Source of the DNA: Bacteroidota bacterium
GTDB lineage: Bacteria; Bacteroidota; Ignavibacteria; Kapaibacteriales; UBA2268
Assembly (NCBI GenBank): GCA_004322215.1
Contig: SCSM01000021.1
Span: 1-64,000 of the forward strand
Length of the DNA stretch: 64,000 nucleotides
Direction of reading: 5' to 3'
Under the pieces are notes generated by a model. It was not told where the DNA came from. It worked only from the letters and a program-made list of their open reading frames with translations, and did no database searches. Numbering within the stretch: the stretch's first letter is position 1; each line of letters opens with the position of its first letter. Positions 1 through 9,231 of this stretch are shown here, piece by piece. The position numbers and the translations under genes were made by a program.

Positions 1-1215
1 GCTTTTCACAACTTTTATACTTTGTATATCTGCACCACTTCGTACAACAACCAAATAACATCCGGGATTTATATCTTCTTTCAAATTAATTGTAGTTGTT
101 TGCATCCCACTCTCAAGAAATCCAAGGTTCTTTGTGTAAATTCTATTACCAAGAATGTCATATAAATCTATTAAAACATTAGATGATTTATTGTTAGTGA
201 ATTCAATGTTGAAAGAGGAAGAAAATGGATTGGGTGAAATATTGAATGCTATCTCATCTTTTTTCGTATTCTCAATACCATTTATACCAAAATCACTAAG
301 TCTGGCTCTGAATACACCACCACCATCGGTACCGGCAAATATATAATCGCCGCTTATGGCTAAGCTTAGTATAAAAAGGCCTGTTAAACTGTCATTTTTA
401 GCAGTCCAGCTATTACCACTATCGGTTGATAGGAATATACCCCCTGTGTAAGTTCCTGCAAATATATTACTCCCATAAATAACAAGACAATTAACAATAG
501 AATCTGTTAAACCTGAATTTTTTGCGGTCCAACTACTAGCACTATCTGTTGATAAAAATACACCACTATTAGTTCCTGCATATATACTATCTTTATTAAT
601 AGAAATTGAATTAATCCAATAATTAGTCAATCCATTATTTTTTATTGACCAGCTATCTCCATCATCTGTCGAAAGAATAACACCTCCAGTACCTGTTCCT
701 ATATATATATAATTTCCACTTATAGCTATTGAATTAAGATAAGGATAATAATATTGACCGGTTCTTTTTGAAATCCAGCTATTTCCAGTATCATTAGATA
801 TATAAAAATCTCCACATTCAGTACCAACAAATATTTTGGTTCCTCTTATTGCTATGGTTAAAATTTTATAATAATTTATACTATCATTTTTTTCATTCCA
901 GCTATTCCCGTTATCAGTTGAAAGAAATATTCCGCCACCGTAAGTACCGGCAATAATATTATCTCCAATTATAGCAAATTCAGAAATTAGGGGATATGTT
1001 AAGCCTTCATTTTTTTCTACCCAGTTATCCCCATTGTCAGTAGAATGATATATTCCCTCATTAGTACCTGCAAAAATACTACTGTCCTTATTAATTAAGG
1101 CAAAAATAGTTTTATCATTTAATCCATTATTGCAGGGCACCCATTGAGCAAGAATAAATTCATTTGATAGTAATAAAAATAATATGAAAACTCTTATGAA
1201 TATTATATTTTTCAT
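1..1215 (-). CDS. Secreted T9SS cargo protein with Ycf48/BNR-like repeats (3' end off window)
   Basis: Open from an ATG at 1215 to the window edge, 405 codons with no stop, so only the extreme C-terminus is missing. Residues 1-23 form a signal peptide ending in ILA before Gln24. Six repeats follow, each about 55-60 residues with an Asp-box-like core such as STDNGDNW, STDDGDSW or STDSGNSW, as in Ycf48-like or sialidase-type beta-propellers. The last 85 or so residues match a type A T9SS sorting domain (start ISPNPFSS, a central LYDILGNRIY, end CYLVVVRSG). It is therefore probably exported through the outer membrane and anchored or released at the surface. What it binds cannot be read from the sequence. 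It is divergent from aconitase. Confidence 0.85.
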   Translation of the reverse strand, partial: MKNIIFIRVFILFLLLSNEFILAQWVPCNNGLNDKTIFALINKDSSIFAGTNEGIYHSTDNGDNWVEKNEGLTYPLISEFAIIGDNIIAGTYGGGIFLSTDNGNSWNEKNDSINYYKILTIAIRGTKIFVGTECGDFYISNDTGNSWISKRTGQYYYPYLNSIAISGNYIYIGTGTGGVILSTDDGDSWSIKNNGLTNYWINSISINKDSIYAGTNSGVFLSTDSASSWTAKNSGLTDSIVNCLVIYGSNIFAGTYTGGIFLSTDSGNSWTAKNDSLTGLFILSLAISGDYIFAGTDGGGVFRARLSDFGINGIENTKKDEIAFNISPNPFSSSFNIEFTNNKSSNVLIDLYDILGNRIYTKNLGFLESGMQTTTINLKEDINPGCYLVVVRSGADIQSIKVVKS

Positions 1216-1355
1216 ATTTATAATGATTTATCAATAATATTTTAGTTATTTAATTCCAAATTATAATAAAAATTTGAATATCCCATTCAGTTTTTTAATT
1301 TGTAATTCTGTTTTTTTGATAAATGTTATTGTTATATAAACTCAGGATTAAAAAT

Positions 1356-3620
1356 ATGATATTCGATATTGAAATGATTAAAGCACGCTATTCATCTTTT
1401 GCAAAAAAAGTTGATGAAGCAAAAAAAATGACAGGCAAACCAATGACTCTTGCCGAAAAAGTATTATATGCACATCTTCATCCGGACAGCACTTTGATAG
1501 AATTTAAACGTGGTGTGGATTATGTTTATTTCGCTCCCGACAGAGTTGCCATGCAGGATGCAACAGCACAGATGGCTCTGCTCCAGTTTATGCAGGCAGG
1601 TCGTCCGAAAGTTGCAGTGCCAAGTACGGTTCACTGCGACCACCTTATACCTGCAAAAATCAATGCTGCAAAAGACCTTGAAGCTGCAAAAGGAATGAAT
1701 AAGGAAGTATATGATTTTCTTTCTTCAGTCTCGAACAAGTATGGCATCGGTTTTTGGAAGCCCGGTGCAGGTATTATTCACCAGGTAATTCTCGAAAACT
1801 ATGCTTTCCCGGGTGGAATGATGATAGGAACAGATTCGCATACAGTAAATGCAGGTGGACTTGGTATGGTTGCAATCGGTGTCGGCGGCGCAGACGCTGT
1901 TGACGTTATGGCGGGTTTCCCCTGGGAGTTGAAATTCCCAAAACTTATTGGGGTAAGATTGACCGGTAAAATGTCGGGATGGACTTCTGCAAAGGATGTA
2001 ATTCTGAAGGTAGCAGGTATTCTGACAGTCAAAGGAGGCACAGGTGCAATCGTTGAATACTTTGGAGAAGGAGCTAATTCAATCTCATGTACAGGCAAGG
2101 GTACAATCTGTAATATGGGTGCAGAAATTGGTGCAACTACATCAATCTTTGGATTCGATGATAAGATGTATAATTATCTTGTTGCAACTAACCGTAAAGA
2201 AGTTGCTGATTTGGCAAAAGGGGTTGAAAATTACTTAGCAGGTGATAAAGAAGTTTATGCCGAACCTGAAAAATACTTCGACCAGGTAATTGATATAAAT
2301 TTATCCGAATTGGAACCGCATATAAACGGTCCCTTTACACCCGATATTGCATGGCCCATCTCACAATTCGCAAAAGCTGTGAAAGAACATAATTATCCTG
2401 AAAAACTTGATGTCGGATTAATCGGCTCATGCACAAATTCATCTTATGAAGATATTTCACGTTCTGCATCACTTGCAACACAGGCAGTTGAAAAGAAACT
2501 TAAGGTGAAATCACAATTTACAGTTACACCGGGTTCCGAACTTGTACGTTACACTATAGAGCGAGACGGGTTCATAGAGACATTTGAAAAAATCGGCGGT
2601 GTCGTTCTGGCTAATGCATGTGGACCATGTATTGGTCAATGGATGAGACCCGGAGCAGACAAGCAGGAAAGAAATTCAATCATTACATCATTCAACAGGA
2701 ATTTTGCAAAGCGTAATGACGGTAATCCGAACACTCACAGCTTTGTTGCCTCTCCCGAATTGGTAACAGCAATGGCAATTGCCGGTTCATTGCTTTTCAA
2801 TCCACTTAAGGATAAACTTGTAAATGAAGAAGGTAAAGAAGTTATGCTGGCAGAACCAAGCGGTGAAGAACTTCCTTCAAAGGGCTTTGCAGTAGAGGAT
2901 GCGGGTTACCAGCCACCTGCTGCAGATGGTTCCGGAGTTCAGGTAATTGTTGACCCGGATTCTGACAGATTACAGATTCTTACCGCTTTTGAGCCATGGA
3001 ATGGGGATGATTTAAAAGGATTAAAACTCCTTATCAAAGTAAAAGGGAAATGCACCACGGACCATATCTCGATGGCTGGACCCTGGCTCAAATACAGGGG
3101 ACATCTCGACAACATTTCAAATAATATGCTGACAGGTGCTGTTAACTCATTCAATGAAAAAACAAATGAAGTGAAAAACCAGTTAACCGGTCAATATGCC
3201 GGAGTGCCTGATGTTCAGAGAGAATATAAAGCAAAAGGTATTGGTACAGTTGTTGTTGGTGATGAGAATTACGGTGAAGGTTCATCGAGGGAACATGCCG
3301 CTATGGAACCGCGTCATCTTGGAGTGAGAGTAGTCCTAGCGAAATCATTTGCACGTATCCACGAGACAAACTTGAAAAAACAGGGAATGTTGGCTTTGAC
3401 ATTTGCTAATAAAGATGATTACGAAAAAATTCAGGAAGATGATGCGATTGATTTGCTCAGTTTGAAATCTTTTACTCCTTCTGTTCCATTAACAATGGTC
3501 TTCAATCATAAAGACGGAAGTAAAGATGAAATCAAATTGAATCACACTTATAACCAGGCACAGATAGAGTGGTTCAAGGCAGGCGGAGCATTGAATATTA
3601 TAAAGAAGCAGTTTAGTTAA
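1356..3620 (+). CDS. acn: Aconitate hydratase
   Basis: Interconverts citrate and isocitrate in the TCA cycle, using a [4Fe-4S] cluster. The 754-residue protein belongs to the mitochondrial-type aconitase group: N-terminal substrate and cluster domains, then a swivelling C-terminal domain containing [14 protein letters not shown]. The three expected cluster ligands are visible: Cys359 in GSCTNSS, and Cys422 and Cys425 in ACGPCIG. The frame is open from an ATG at 1323, but the ATG at 1356 has an AGGA a few bases upstream and begins directly with the conserved MIKARYSSF region, so I prefer it. The gene is followed by a structured repeat and then the hem genes; no other TCA gene is in the window. 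Confidence 0.95.
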   Translation: MIFDIEMIKARYSSFAKKVDEAKKMTGKPMTLAEKVLYAHLHPDSTLIEFKRGVDYVYFAPDRVAMQDATAQMALLQFMQAGRPKVAVPSTVHCDHLIPAKINAAKDLEAAKGMNKEVYDFLSSVSNKYGIGFWKPGAGIIHQVILENYAFPGGMMIGTDSHTVNAGGLGMVAIGVGGADAVDVMAGFPWELKFPKLIGVRLTGKMSGWTSAKDVILKVAGILTVKGGTGAIVEYFGEGANSISCTGKGTICNMGAEIGATTSIFGFDDKMYNYLVATNRKEVADLAKGVENYLAGDKEVYAEPEKYFDQVIDINLSELEPHINGPFTPDIAWPISQFAKAVKEHNYPEKLDVGLIGSCTNSSYEDISRSASLATQAVEKKLKVKSQFTVTPGSELVRYTIERDGFIETFEKIGGVVLANACGPCIGQWMRPGADKQERNSIITSFNRNFAKRNDGNPNTHSFVASPELVTAMAIAGSLLFNPLKDKLVNEEGKEVMLAEPSGEELPSKGFAVEDAGYQPPAADGSGVQVIVDPDSDRLQILTAFEPWNGDDLKGLKLLIKVKGKCTTDHISMAGPWLKYRGHLDNISNNMLTGAVNSFNEKTNEVKNQLTGQYAGVPDVQREYKAKGIGTVVVGDENYGEGSSREHAAMEPRHLGVRVVLAKSFARIHETNLKKQGMLALTFANKDDYEKIQEDDAIDLLSLKSFTPSVPLTMVFNHKDGSKDEIKLNHTYNQAQIEWFKAGGALNIIKKQFS

Positions 3621-3632
3621 ATAGTTCAATAA

Positions 3633-3747
3633 ATCCCTCATCCGTCCTTCGGACACCTTCTCCCTGGGGGAGAAGGGATTGATCTAGTTATTTTTTGGTA
3701 TCCTTCTCCCACTGGAAGAAGGATTAAGGATGAGGGAAAAAAATAAA
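3633..3747 (+). repeat. 115-bp structured repeat, copy 1 (cloverleaf-like)
   Basis: Matches copy 2 at 4107-4221 with one mismatch in 115 bases. The core 3635-3736 opens with CCCTCATCC and closes with its reverse complement GGATGAGGG, a 9-bp outer stem. Inside are three hairpins: GTCC-TTC-GGAC, CCTTCTCCC-TGG-GGGAGAAGG (9 bp, no mismatch) and TCCTTCT/AGAAGGA. The predicted fold is a four-way cloverleaf. It ends 8 bases before the DUF559 start codon, so it would lie in that gene's leader. Confidence 0.95.
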
Positions 3748-3754
3748 ATAAACC

Positions 3755-4105
3755 ATGCTTAACAGACAAGGCAAAAGGAATCTCGAAATAGCCAGAGATT
3801 ACAGAAAAAAAATGACAAATGCAGAACGTATTTTTTGGCTAAATGTTCGAGATAATAGATTTTTAAATTTAAAGTTTCGACGTCAGGAACCAATAGGTTC
3901 TTATATTGTTGACTTCGTCTGTTTAGAAAAAGAATTAGTAATTGAAATTGATGGTGGTGTTCATAAAGAAATTAATCAAATTGAATATGATAAAGTACGA
4001 ACTCAATATTTACAAAATTTGGGATTTAAAGTATTAAGATTTTGGAATAATGAGATTGAAAATAATATTAATAAAGTATTGAATGTTATTAAGGATAATT
4101 TATAA
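3755..4105 (+). CDS. DUF559 domain protein, Vsr-like putative endonuclease
   Basis: A 116-residue protein of the DUF559 family, which shares the fold of the very-short-patch-repair (Vsr) and PDDEXK endonucleases. The core reads IGSYIVDFVCLEKELVIEIDGGVH, giving candidate catalytic residues Asp53, Glu64, Asp66 and His70, followed by a Y-D-x-x-R-x-x-x-L helix and a GFKVLRFWNNE strand typical of the family. Family members are usually 110-130 residues, so it looks complete. It lies between two near-identical 115-bp repeats and separates aconitase from hemB. Function in the cell is unknown; target and activity are not shown by the sequence. The repeats suggest the gene and a repeat arrived as a unit. 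Confidence 0.88.
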   Translation: MLNRQGKRNLEIARDYRKKMTNAERIFWLNVRDNRFLNLKFRRQEPIGSYIVDFVCLEKELVIEIDGGVHKEINQIEYDKVRTQYLQNLGFKVLRFWNNEIENNINKVLNVIKDNL

Positions 4106-4106
4106 T

Positions 4107-4221
4107 ATCCCTCATCCGTCCTTCGGACACCTTCTCACTGGGGGAGAAGGGATTGATCTAGTTATTTTTTGGTATCCTTCTCCCACTGGAAGAAGGATTA
4201 AGGATGAGGGAAAAAAATAAA
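4107..4221 (+). repeat. 115-bp structured repeat, copy 2 (cloverleaf-like)
   Basis: Second copy, offset by 474 bp from copy 1 and starting one base after the DUF559 stop codon. Its single difference (A for C in the CCTTCTC-C-C arm) breaks one pair in the central hairpin; the other stems are intact. An ATG inside its 3' arm is in frame with hemB and extends that ORF artificially. It lies 27 bases upstream of the chosen hemB start and so forms part of the hemB leader. Confidence 0.95.
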
Positions 4222-4248
4222 TACCAATTAATTGTAGGAATAAAAAAA

Positions 4249-5232
4249 ATGGAAAATTTAAATTTCAGACGGCTTAGGCGGCTACGCTATAATCCTATTA
4301 TCAGGGAAATGGTCAGAGAAACTCATTTGGACAAATCCGATTTGATTTATCCCTTGTTTGTTGTGAATGGTACGAACATTAAGAAAGAAGTGAGTTCGAT
4401 GCCCGGAGTATATCAGCAATCTATTGATAATATTGTTAAAGAATGTAAAGAATGTGTAGAACATGGCATTCCTGCTCTCCTTTTGTTTGGGATACCTGAA
4501 AAAAAGGATGAAACAGGTTCCGATTGTTATGATGAAAATGGGATAATACAAAGAGCAGTGAGAGCAATCAAAAAAGAAGTGCAAAATCTCGTTATAATAA
4601 CTGATGTTTGTATGTGCGAATATACATCACACGGACATTGCGGTATAGTCAAAGGTGATGAAATATTGAATGACGAAACAATCGAGCTGCTCGCAAAGTC
4701 GGCATTGACACACGCACAGGCAGGTGCTGATATAATAGCTCCTTCGGATATGATGGACGGTCGTGTCGCCGCAATCAGAGCCATACTCGATGAAAACGGC
4801 TTTGAGAAAATTCCGATTATGTGTTATTCTGCAAAATATGCATCATCATATTATGGGCCCTTTCGTGAAGCGGCAGAAGGTGCCCCAAAGTTCGGAGACA
4901 GGAAATCCCACCAGATGGATTTTGCTAACAGCGATGAAGCAATGAGGGAAATCGAAGAAGATATGAACGAAGGTGCTGACATTGTTATGGTGAAGCCCGC
5001 AGGAGCTTATTTAGATGTAATCTATCGGGTGAAGCATGAATTCGGTATGCCCACAGCCGCATACCAGGTGAGTGGTGAGTATGCTATGGTGAAAGCTGCC
5101 GCCCGGCTCGGCTGGTTAGATGAAGAGAAAATCATGCTCGAATCTCTAACTGCAATAAAGCGTGCAGGAGCAGATATGATTATCACATATTTTGCAAAGG
5201 ATGTGGCGAAGTGGTTGGAGAAGGAAAGATAA
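4249..5232 (+). CDS. hemB: Delta-aminolevulinic acid dehydratase (porphobilinogen synthase)
   Basis: Condenses two 5-aminolevulinates to porphobilinogen in haem synthesis. The protein has 327 residues, the usual size. The two active-site lysines are visible: Lys196 in YSAKYASS and the Schiff-base Lys249 in MVKPAGAY. A zinc-type metal site is present as Cys121, Cys123 and Cys131 in [11 protein letters not shown]. The frame is open from an ATG at 4204, but that ATG belongs to the upstream repeat; the ATG at 4249 has TAGGA upstream and starts at the conserved N-terminus with RPRRLR-like sequence. Its stop is 4 bases from a relic of the hemL start, so hemB and hemL were once adjacent. Confidence 0.95.
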   Translation: MENLNFRRLRRLRYNPIIREMVRETHLDKSDLIYPLFVVNGTNIKKEVSSMPGVYQQSIDNIVKECKECVEHGIPALLLFGIPEKKDETGSDCYDENGIIQRAVRAIKKEVQNLVIITDVCMCEYTSHGHCGIVKGDEILNDETIELLAKSALTHAQAGADIIAPSDMMDGRVAAIRAILDENGFEKIPIMCYSAKYASSYYGPFREAAEGAPKFGDRKSHQMDFANSDEAMREIEEDMNEGADIVMVKPAGAYLDVIYRVKHEFGMPTAAYQVSGEYAMVKAAARLGWLDEEKIMLESLTAIKRAGADMIITYFAKDVAKWLEKER

Positions 5233-5236
5233 TCCA

Positions 5237-5287
5237 ATGACAACAACAAAAAGCAAAATATTATTCAAACAGGCACAGCAGTTTTAA
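5237..5287 (+). pseudogene. hemL: Duplicated 5' fragment of hemL (16 codons then stop)
   Basis: Reads [16 protein letters not shown] and then TAA. The first 42 bases match the start of intact hemL at 6510 with only three differences; the encoded first 14 residues differ at one position (Thr for Ser at 4). It begins 4 bases after the hemB stop, a normal operon spacing, so this is probably the original position of the hemL start. The reading frame stops 2 bases before the DUF1016 gene begins. See the matching finding. Confidence 0.85.
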
Positions 5288-5289
5288 TT

Positions 5290-6498
5290 ATGAAAAATGC
5301 ACTGATTAAAAACTCTGATTATAACAAATTATTAAAAGACATAAAAGATAGAGTCCGTAATTCTCAAATCAAAGCGGCTGTCCGTGTTAATTCAGAGCTT
5401 ATTCTAATGTATTGGGATTTGGGTAAAACAATTGTACAGAAACAGAAAGAAACAAATTGGGGCGATGGTTTTGTAGAGCAATTGAGCAAAGATTTAATCA
5501 AGGAATTTCCTGAAATGAAAGGTTTTTCTGAAACAAATCTTAAATACATTAAACTTTTTTTTCATTTTTATTCAACATCCGAATTTAGCCCACAACTTGT
5601 GGACCAAATCTCAAATCATATGATTCAAAACAATACTAATCAAAAAGTCCCACAACCTGTGGGACAAATTAAAGGATTAAAACCAACCAAAAATAGCCCA
5701 CAACATGTGGACGAAAGTCACGTTAAAAAAGAATCATATAATAGAGAAGAAATTCAATTCATTTTACTGCCTAAATTATTGTCCCTAATACCTTGGGGAC
5801 ATCATAGGGAGATAATTACTAAATGCAAAACTATTGATAATGCTTTATTCTATGATATTAAAACTATTGAGAACAACTGGTCACGAAGTGTTTTGATTCA
5901 TCAAATTGAATCTAAACTATTCGAAAGACAAGGGAAGGCAATTACAAATTTTAAATTAACTTTATCACATCCTCAATCTGATTTAGCTAATGAACTACTT
6001 AAAAATCCATACACTCTTGATTTTCTCAGATTATCCGGGAAATCCAAAGAAAAGGATTTGGAAAACTCAATGCTCGATAATATATCTAAATTTCTGATGG
6101 AACTTGGATATGGTTTTGCATTTCTTGGCAAACAAAAATTGCTGACTGTGGGAGGTGATGATTTTTACGTTGATTTGGTTTTTTATCATACAAGATTACA
6201 TTGTTATTTTATAGTAGAATTGAAAATTGACGAATTCAAACCTGAATATGCTGGTAAATTAAATTTCTACCTAAATGCTTTCAATGAGCAGGAAAAATCT
6301 CCTGATGATAATCCGACTATTGGGCTTTTACTTTGTAAAAAATCAAATAAAATTGTTGCAGAATATTCTCTGATGAATATTAACAATCCAATAGGAATCA
6401 GTAATTATAAACTAACAGAAAAGTTGCCGAATGATATCAGGAAACAATTACCGAGTGTTAAGGAAATTGAAAATAGGATTGAATTAAATAAAAAGTAA
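5290..6498 (+). CDS. DUF1016 (YhcG-like) PDDEXK nuclease
   Basis: A 402-residue protein with the two parts of the YhcG family. An N-terminal DUF1016 helical domain (about 1-95) contains AAVRVNSELILMYWDLGKTI and a GFSETNLKYI motif. A C-terminal PDDEXK nuclease domain (about 240-390) has candidate catalytic residues Asp295, Glu310 and Lys312 in VDLVFYH and FIVELKID, followed by the family's PEYAGKLNFYLNA. Between them, residues about 100-140 hold three in-frame copies of a palindromic DNA motif. The gene is inserted between a relic of the hemL start and hemL itself. The family is common and sporadically distributed in bacteria; biological role uncertain (defence, or selfish element). No partner toxin, methylase or transposase is adjacent. 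Confidence 0.9.
   Translation: MKNALIKNSDYNKLLKDIKDRVRNSQIKAAVRVNSELILMYWDLGKTIVQKQKETNWGDGFVEQLSKDLIKEFPEMKGFSETNLKYIKLFFHFYSTSEFSPQLVDQISNHMIQNNTNQKVPQPVGQIKGLKPTKNSPQHVDESHVKKESYNREEIQFILLPKLLSLIPWGHHREIITKCKTIDNALFYDIKTIENNWSRSVLIHQIESKLFERQGKAITNFKLTLSHPQSDLANELLKNPYTLDFLRLSGKSKEKDLENSMLDNISKFLMELGYGFAFLGKQKLLTVGGDDFYVDLVFYHTRLHCYFIVELKIDEFKPEYAGKLNFYLNAFNEQEKSPDDNPTIGLLLCKKSNKIVAEYSLMNINNPIGISNYKLTEKLPNDIRKQLPSVKEIENRIELNKK
5589..5711 (+). repeat. Three in-frame palindromic repeats inside the DUF1016 gene
   Basis: CCCACAACNTGTGG occurs at 5589, 5649 and 5697 with N = T, C and A. Each copy is a near-perfect inverted repeat (CCACA with TGTGG). Spacings of 60 and 48 bases keep the reading frame, and the copies encode the related peptides SPQLVDQ, VPQPVGQ and SPQHVDE in the linker between the two domains. 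Confidence 0.85.
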
Positions 6499-6509
6499 AA
6501 TAATTTTAT

Positions 6510-7901
6510 ATGACAACATCAAAAAGCAAAATATTATTCAAACAAGCTCAGATGTACATCCCCGGTGGTGTGAATTCTCCGGTTCGGGCTTTTAAGTCTG
6601 TCGGAGGAAATCCAATATTTATTAAAAGAGGGCTTGGCTCTAAGATTTGGGATGTTGACGGGAATGAATATATTGATTACGTAGGAAGTTGGGGACCTCA
6701 TATTTTCGGACATAATCCACCTTTCATAAAGAAAGCACTCGCTGAAGCAATGGATAACGGTACAAGTTTCGGTGCACCTACTGAACTTGAAATAAAAATG
6801 GCGAAATTGATTTGTGAGCTTGTTCATTCTGTCGAGTTAGTCCGAATGGTTAACAGTGGAACAGAAGCAACAATGTCTGCAATACGCCTTGCACGCGGTT
6901 ACACAGGAAAAGATAAAATCATCAAATTTGAAGGATGTTACCACGGACATGGTGATTCATTCCTCATTAAAGCCGGCTCAGGTGCATTGACATTCGGTGT
7001 ACCGACAAGCCTGGGTGTTACAAAAGCAACTGCTTCTGATACACTGATTGCTGATTACAATGATATTGATTCAGTCAAAAAGCTGGTTAGCAAAAACAGG
7101 AATAAAATTGCTGCTATTATTATTGAACCGGTTGCTGGAAATATGGGTGTTGTTCCTGCTAGCAAAAAGTTCCTGAAAGAGTTGAGAAGTATTTGCACAG
7201 AGGAAAAAATTGTATTGATTTTTGATGAAGTGATGACAGGATTTCGAGTAGCGTCAGGAGGGGCACAGGAACTTTACAGAATCAAACCTGACTTATCAAC
7301 ATTCGGTAAAATAATTGGAGGTGGCTTACCAGTAGGTGCTTTCGGAGGTAAAATAGAAATAATGGAAAAGATTTCTCCGCTTGGTCCGGTGTACCAGGCA
7401 GGTACTTTGAGCGGTAATCCTTTGGCTATGGCGGCTGGTGTGGCGGCACTAACTTATATTAAAAATCATCCTCAAATTTACAAGACGCTCGAGGAAAAAT
7501 CTGCTTATCTTGAAAAAGGAATGAAAGCAAATCTCAAAGAATTGGGAATGAAATTCACTTTAAATAGAGTAGGGTCAATGCTCTGCCAGTTTATGACTCC
7601 CTCAGTGGTTAATGATTTCAAATCTGCTATTAAATCAGACACAGGGCTATATGCAAAATATTTTCATTCAATGCTGGATAAGGGAATTTATCTTCCTCCG
7701 GCACAGTTCGAAGCTATGTTTGTTTCGACTGCTAATACTAAAAGAGATTTGGATAGAACGATAGTAGCACATAAGGATGCAATAAATAAACTTGTAAAGA
7801 ATAAAAAATTTTCTCTAAGGAAATTGGTTGAAGGTATTAATTCAGAGAATATTCATAAAGAAGTAAATACTGGTAAACCTGTCGGAAAGGAAGTATTATA
7901 A
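6510..7901 (+). CDS. hemL: Glutamate-1-semialdehyde 2,1-aminomutase
   Basis: Converts glutamate-1-semialdehyde to 5-aminolevulinate, the substrate of HemB, with pyridoxal phosphate. Hallmarks are the N-terminal [13 protein letters not shown], the PLP-site segment [18 protein letters not shown] with Schiff-base Lys267, and [16 protein letters not shown]. At 463 residues it is roughly 30-35 longer than usual; the excess is a lysine-rich tail after AHKDAINKL that I do not recognise. The start ATG at 6510 follows the DUF1016 stop by 11 bases. The first 14 codons repeat a fragment left behind next to hemB, so this 5' end seems to have been rebuilt when the nuclease gene arrived. Confidence 0.95.
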   Translation: MTTSKSKILFKQAQMYIPGGVNSPVRAFKSVGGNPIFIKRGLGSKIWDVDGNEYIDYVGSWGPHIFGHNPPFIKKALAEAMDNGTSFGAPTELEIKMAKLICELVHSVELVRMVNSGTEATMSAIRLARGYTGKDKIIKFEGCYHGHGDSFLIKAGSGALTFGVPTSLGVTKATASDTLIADYNDIDSVKKLVSKNRNKIAAIIIEPVAGNMGVVPASKKFLKELRSICTEEKIVLIFDEVMTGFRVASGGAQELYRIKPDLSTFGKIIGGGLPVGAFGGKIEIMEKISPLGPVYQAGTLSGNPLAMAAGVAALTYIKNHPQIYKTLEEKSAYLEKGMKANLKELGMKFTLNRVGSMLCQFMTPSVVNDFKSAIKSDTGLYAKYFHSMLDKGIYLPPAQFEAMFVSTANTKRDLDRTIVAHKDAINKLVKNKKFSLRKLVEGINSENIHKEVNTGKPVGKEVL

Positions 7902-7991
7902 AATTCTGACTATTTTAGTTAAACAAATAATTATTGCACATACATAAAGAAATTGATATTTTTGATTTTTTAAATAAAACATCATAAAACT

Positions 7992-9188
7992 ATGATAATC
8001 AATTCGTCATTAGTAAACGAACTTTTCAGGGCTTTCCACATACAGAGATGGAATGACCGCATACGCCCTATGGAACTTATCGAGATGGACAAACATGCCC
8101 ACAAAATGATCATTGCATATTGCCTGGGAAAATATGAGGAGGGTGCAGGACGGGAGATTGACTGGAATGAGATGATTAGGAGCGGGATATTTGAACTTCT
8201 GAGAAGAATTGTTATTTCAGATATAAAATCACCTATTTACAGGGAAATCAAAAAGAATAAAGAAGTGTTCGCTAAATTAAATGAGTATATTTTTACTCAT
8301 CTGGAAACAAAAATTGATGACCAAACAATAAAGCAGGAGTTGAAGGATTTTCTTTTTGCAGATTATGAAAATAATAAGTTAAGCCAGAGAATATTGGATG
8401 CCTCTCATATATATGCCAGCTACTGGGAATTTCAGATTGTTAAAATAACAAATCCTACAAGTTATCAGAATAATGAAATCGAAATGGAGCTCCTGAATGA
8501 TATTCACGCATTCAGCGATTTAATCGGTGTTCAAAAAATAATGTCACATCAAACGATTTACAATTTTATTGATATGTGCAGCCAGCTAAGATTCCAGATT
8601 CGCTGGGCACAAACTCCACGTGTACCGAAAACATCAGTGCTGGGGCATAGTTTGCTCGTTGCCTGTATTTCATATTTTTTAACCAGGGATTTGCCTAATT
8701 GCAACAAGAGAATTTATAATAATTTTTTCGGCGGTTTATTTCATGACCTGCCGGAAGCAGTAACACGTGACATAATTTCACCTGTTAAGGAATCATCAGC
8801 CGAATTTGATATATTAATCAAAACACTTGAAAGAGAACTTGCTGAAAAGGAAATATTTCCTCATATAGAAGAAGCATGGATAGAAGAGATGAAGTACTTC
8901 ACACAGGATGAGTTTGCTAATAAGGTTAGTGTAAAAAAGAAAATCAAAAAAGGAATTAGCATAGAAGAAATTACTGAGAATTACAACAGCAATGAATTTA
9001 TGCCTTATGACGGAGAGCTAATTAAAGCAGGTGACCATCTGGCTGCTTTCCTTGAATCTTGGCATTCCATAAGGTCTGGAATATCTTCAACCGAATTGAA
9101 TTCATCTGAGCAGAAGATACGTTCACAATATAAAGATAAAACTATAGGTGGCATACCGGTAAAGAATCTGTATGCAAGTTTTGAATAG
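7992..9188 (+). CDS. HD-domain phosphohydrolase-like protein
   Basis: A 398-residue cytosolic protein with a metal-binding HD domain of the YfbR/5'-nucleotidase or phosphohydrolase type in its second half. The metal ligands can be traced as His219 (GHSLL), His251-Asp252 (FHDLPEAVTRD) and Asp348 (AGDHLAAF). The N-terminal 190 residues are mostly helical and unfamiliar apart from a short HD-like start (MDKHAHKMIIAYCLG, around residue 33) that could be a second, degenerate HD segment. Such enzymes hydrolyse phosphate esters of nucleotides or related molecules, but the substrate cannot be inferred. It stands alone between hemL and the biotin carboxylase gene. Confidence 0.8.
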   Translation: MIINSSLVNELFRAFHIQRWNDRIRPMELIEMDKHAHKMIIAYCLGKYEEGAGREIDWNEMIRSGIFELLRRIVISDIKSPIYREIKKNKEVFAKLNEYIFTHLETKIDDQTIKQELKDFLFADYENNKLSQRILDASHIYASYWEFQIVKITNPTSYQNNEIEMELLNDIHAFSDLIGVQKIMSHQTIYNFIDMCSQLRFQIRWAQTPRVPKTSVLGHSLLVACISYFLTRDLPNCNKRIYNNFFGGLFHDLPEAVTRDIISPVKESSAEFDILIKTLERELAEKEIFPHIEEAWIEEMKYFTQDEFANKVSVKKKIKKGISIEEITENYNSNEFMPYDGELIKAGDHLAAFLESWHSIRSGISSTELNSSEQKIRSQYKDKTIGGIPVKNLYASFE

Positions 9189-9231
9189 AATGTCATTATT
9201 ACGAAAGCAGGAATGACAATTGAGGAAATTG

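Noticed and set aside
1799-2098. 99-codon ORF antisense to aconitase
   Set aside because: A shadow of the strongly supported acn gene; proline/isoleucine-rich with no recognisable family.
3633-4221. tRNA-like or riboswitch function of the cloverleaf repeat
   Set aside because: The four-way shape recalls tRNA, but there is no anticodon arm sequence, T-loop or CCA-like end, and both copies lie beside unrelated genes.
4204-4248. Longer hemB start in the upstream repeat
   Set aside because: The ATG belongs to the GGATGAGGG arm of the 115-bp repeat; the conserved protein starts at 4249.
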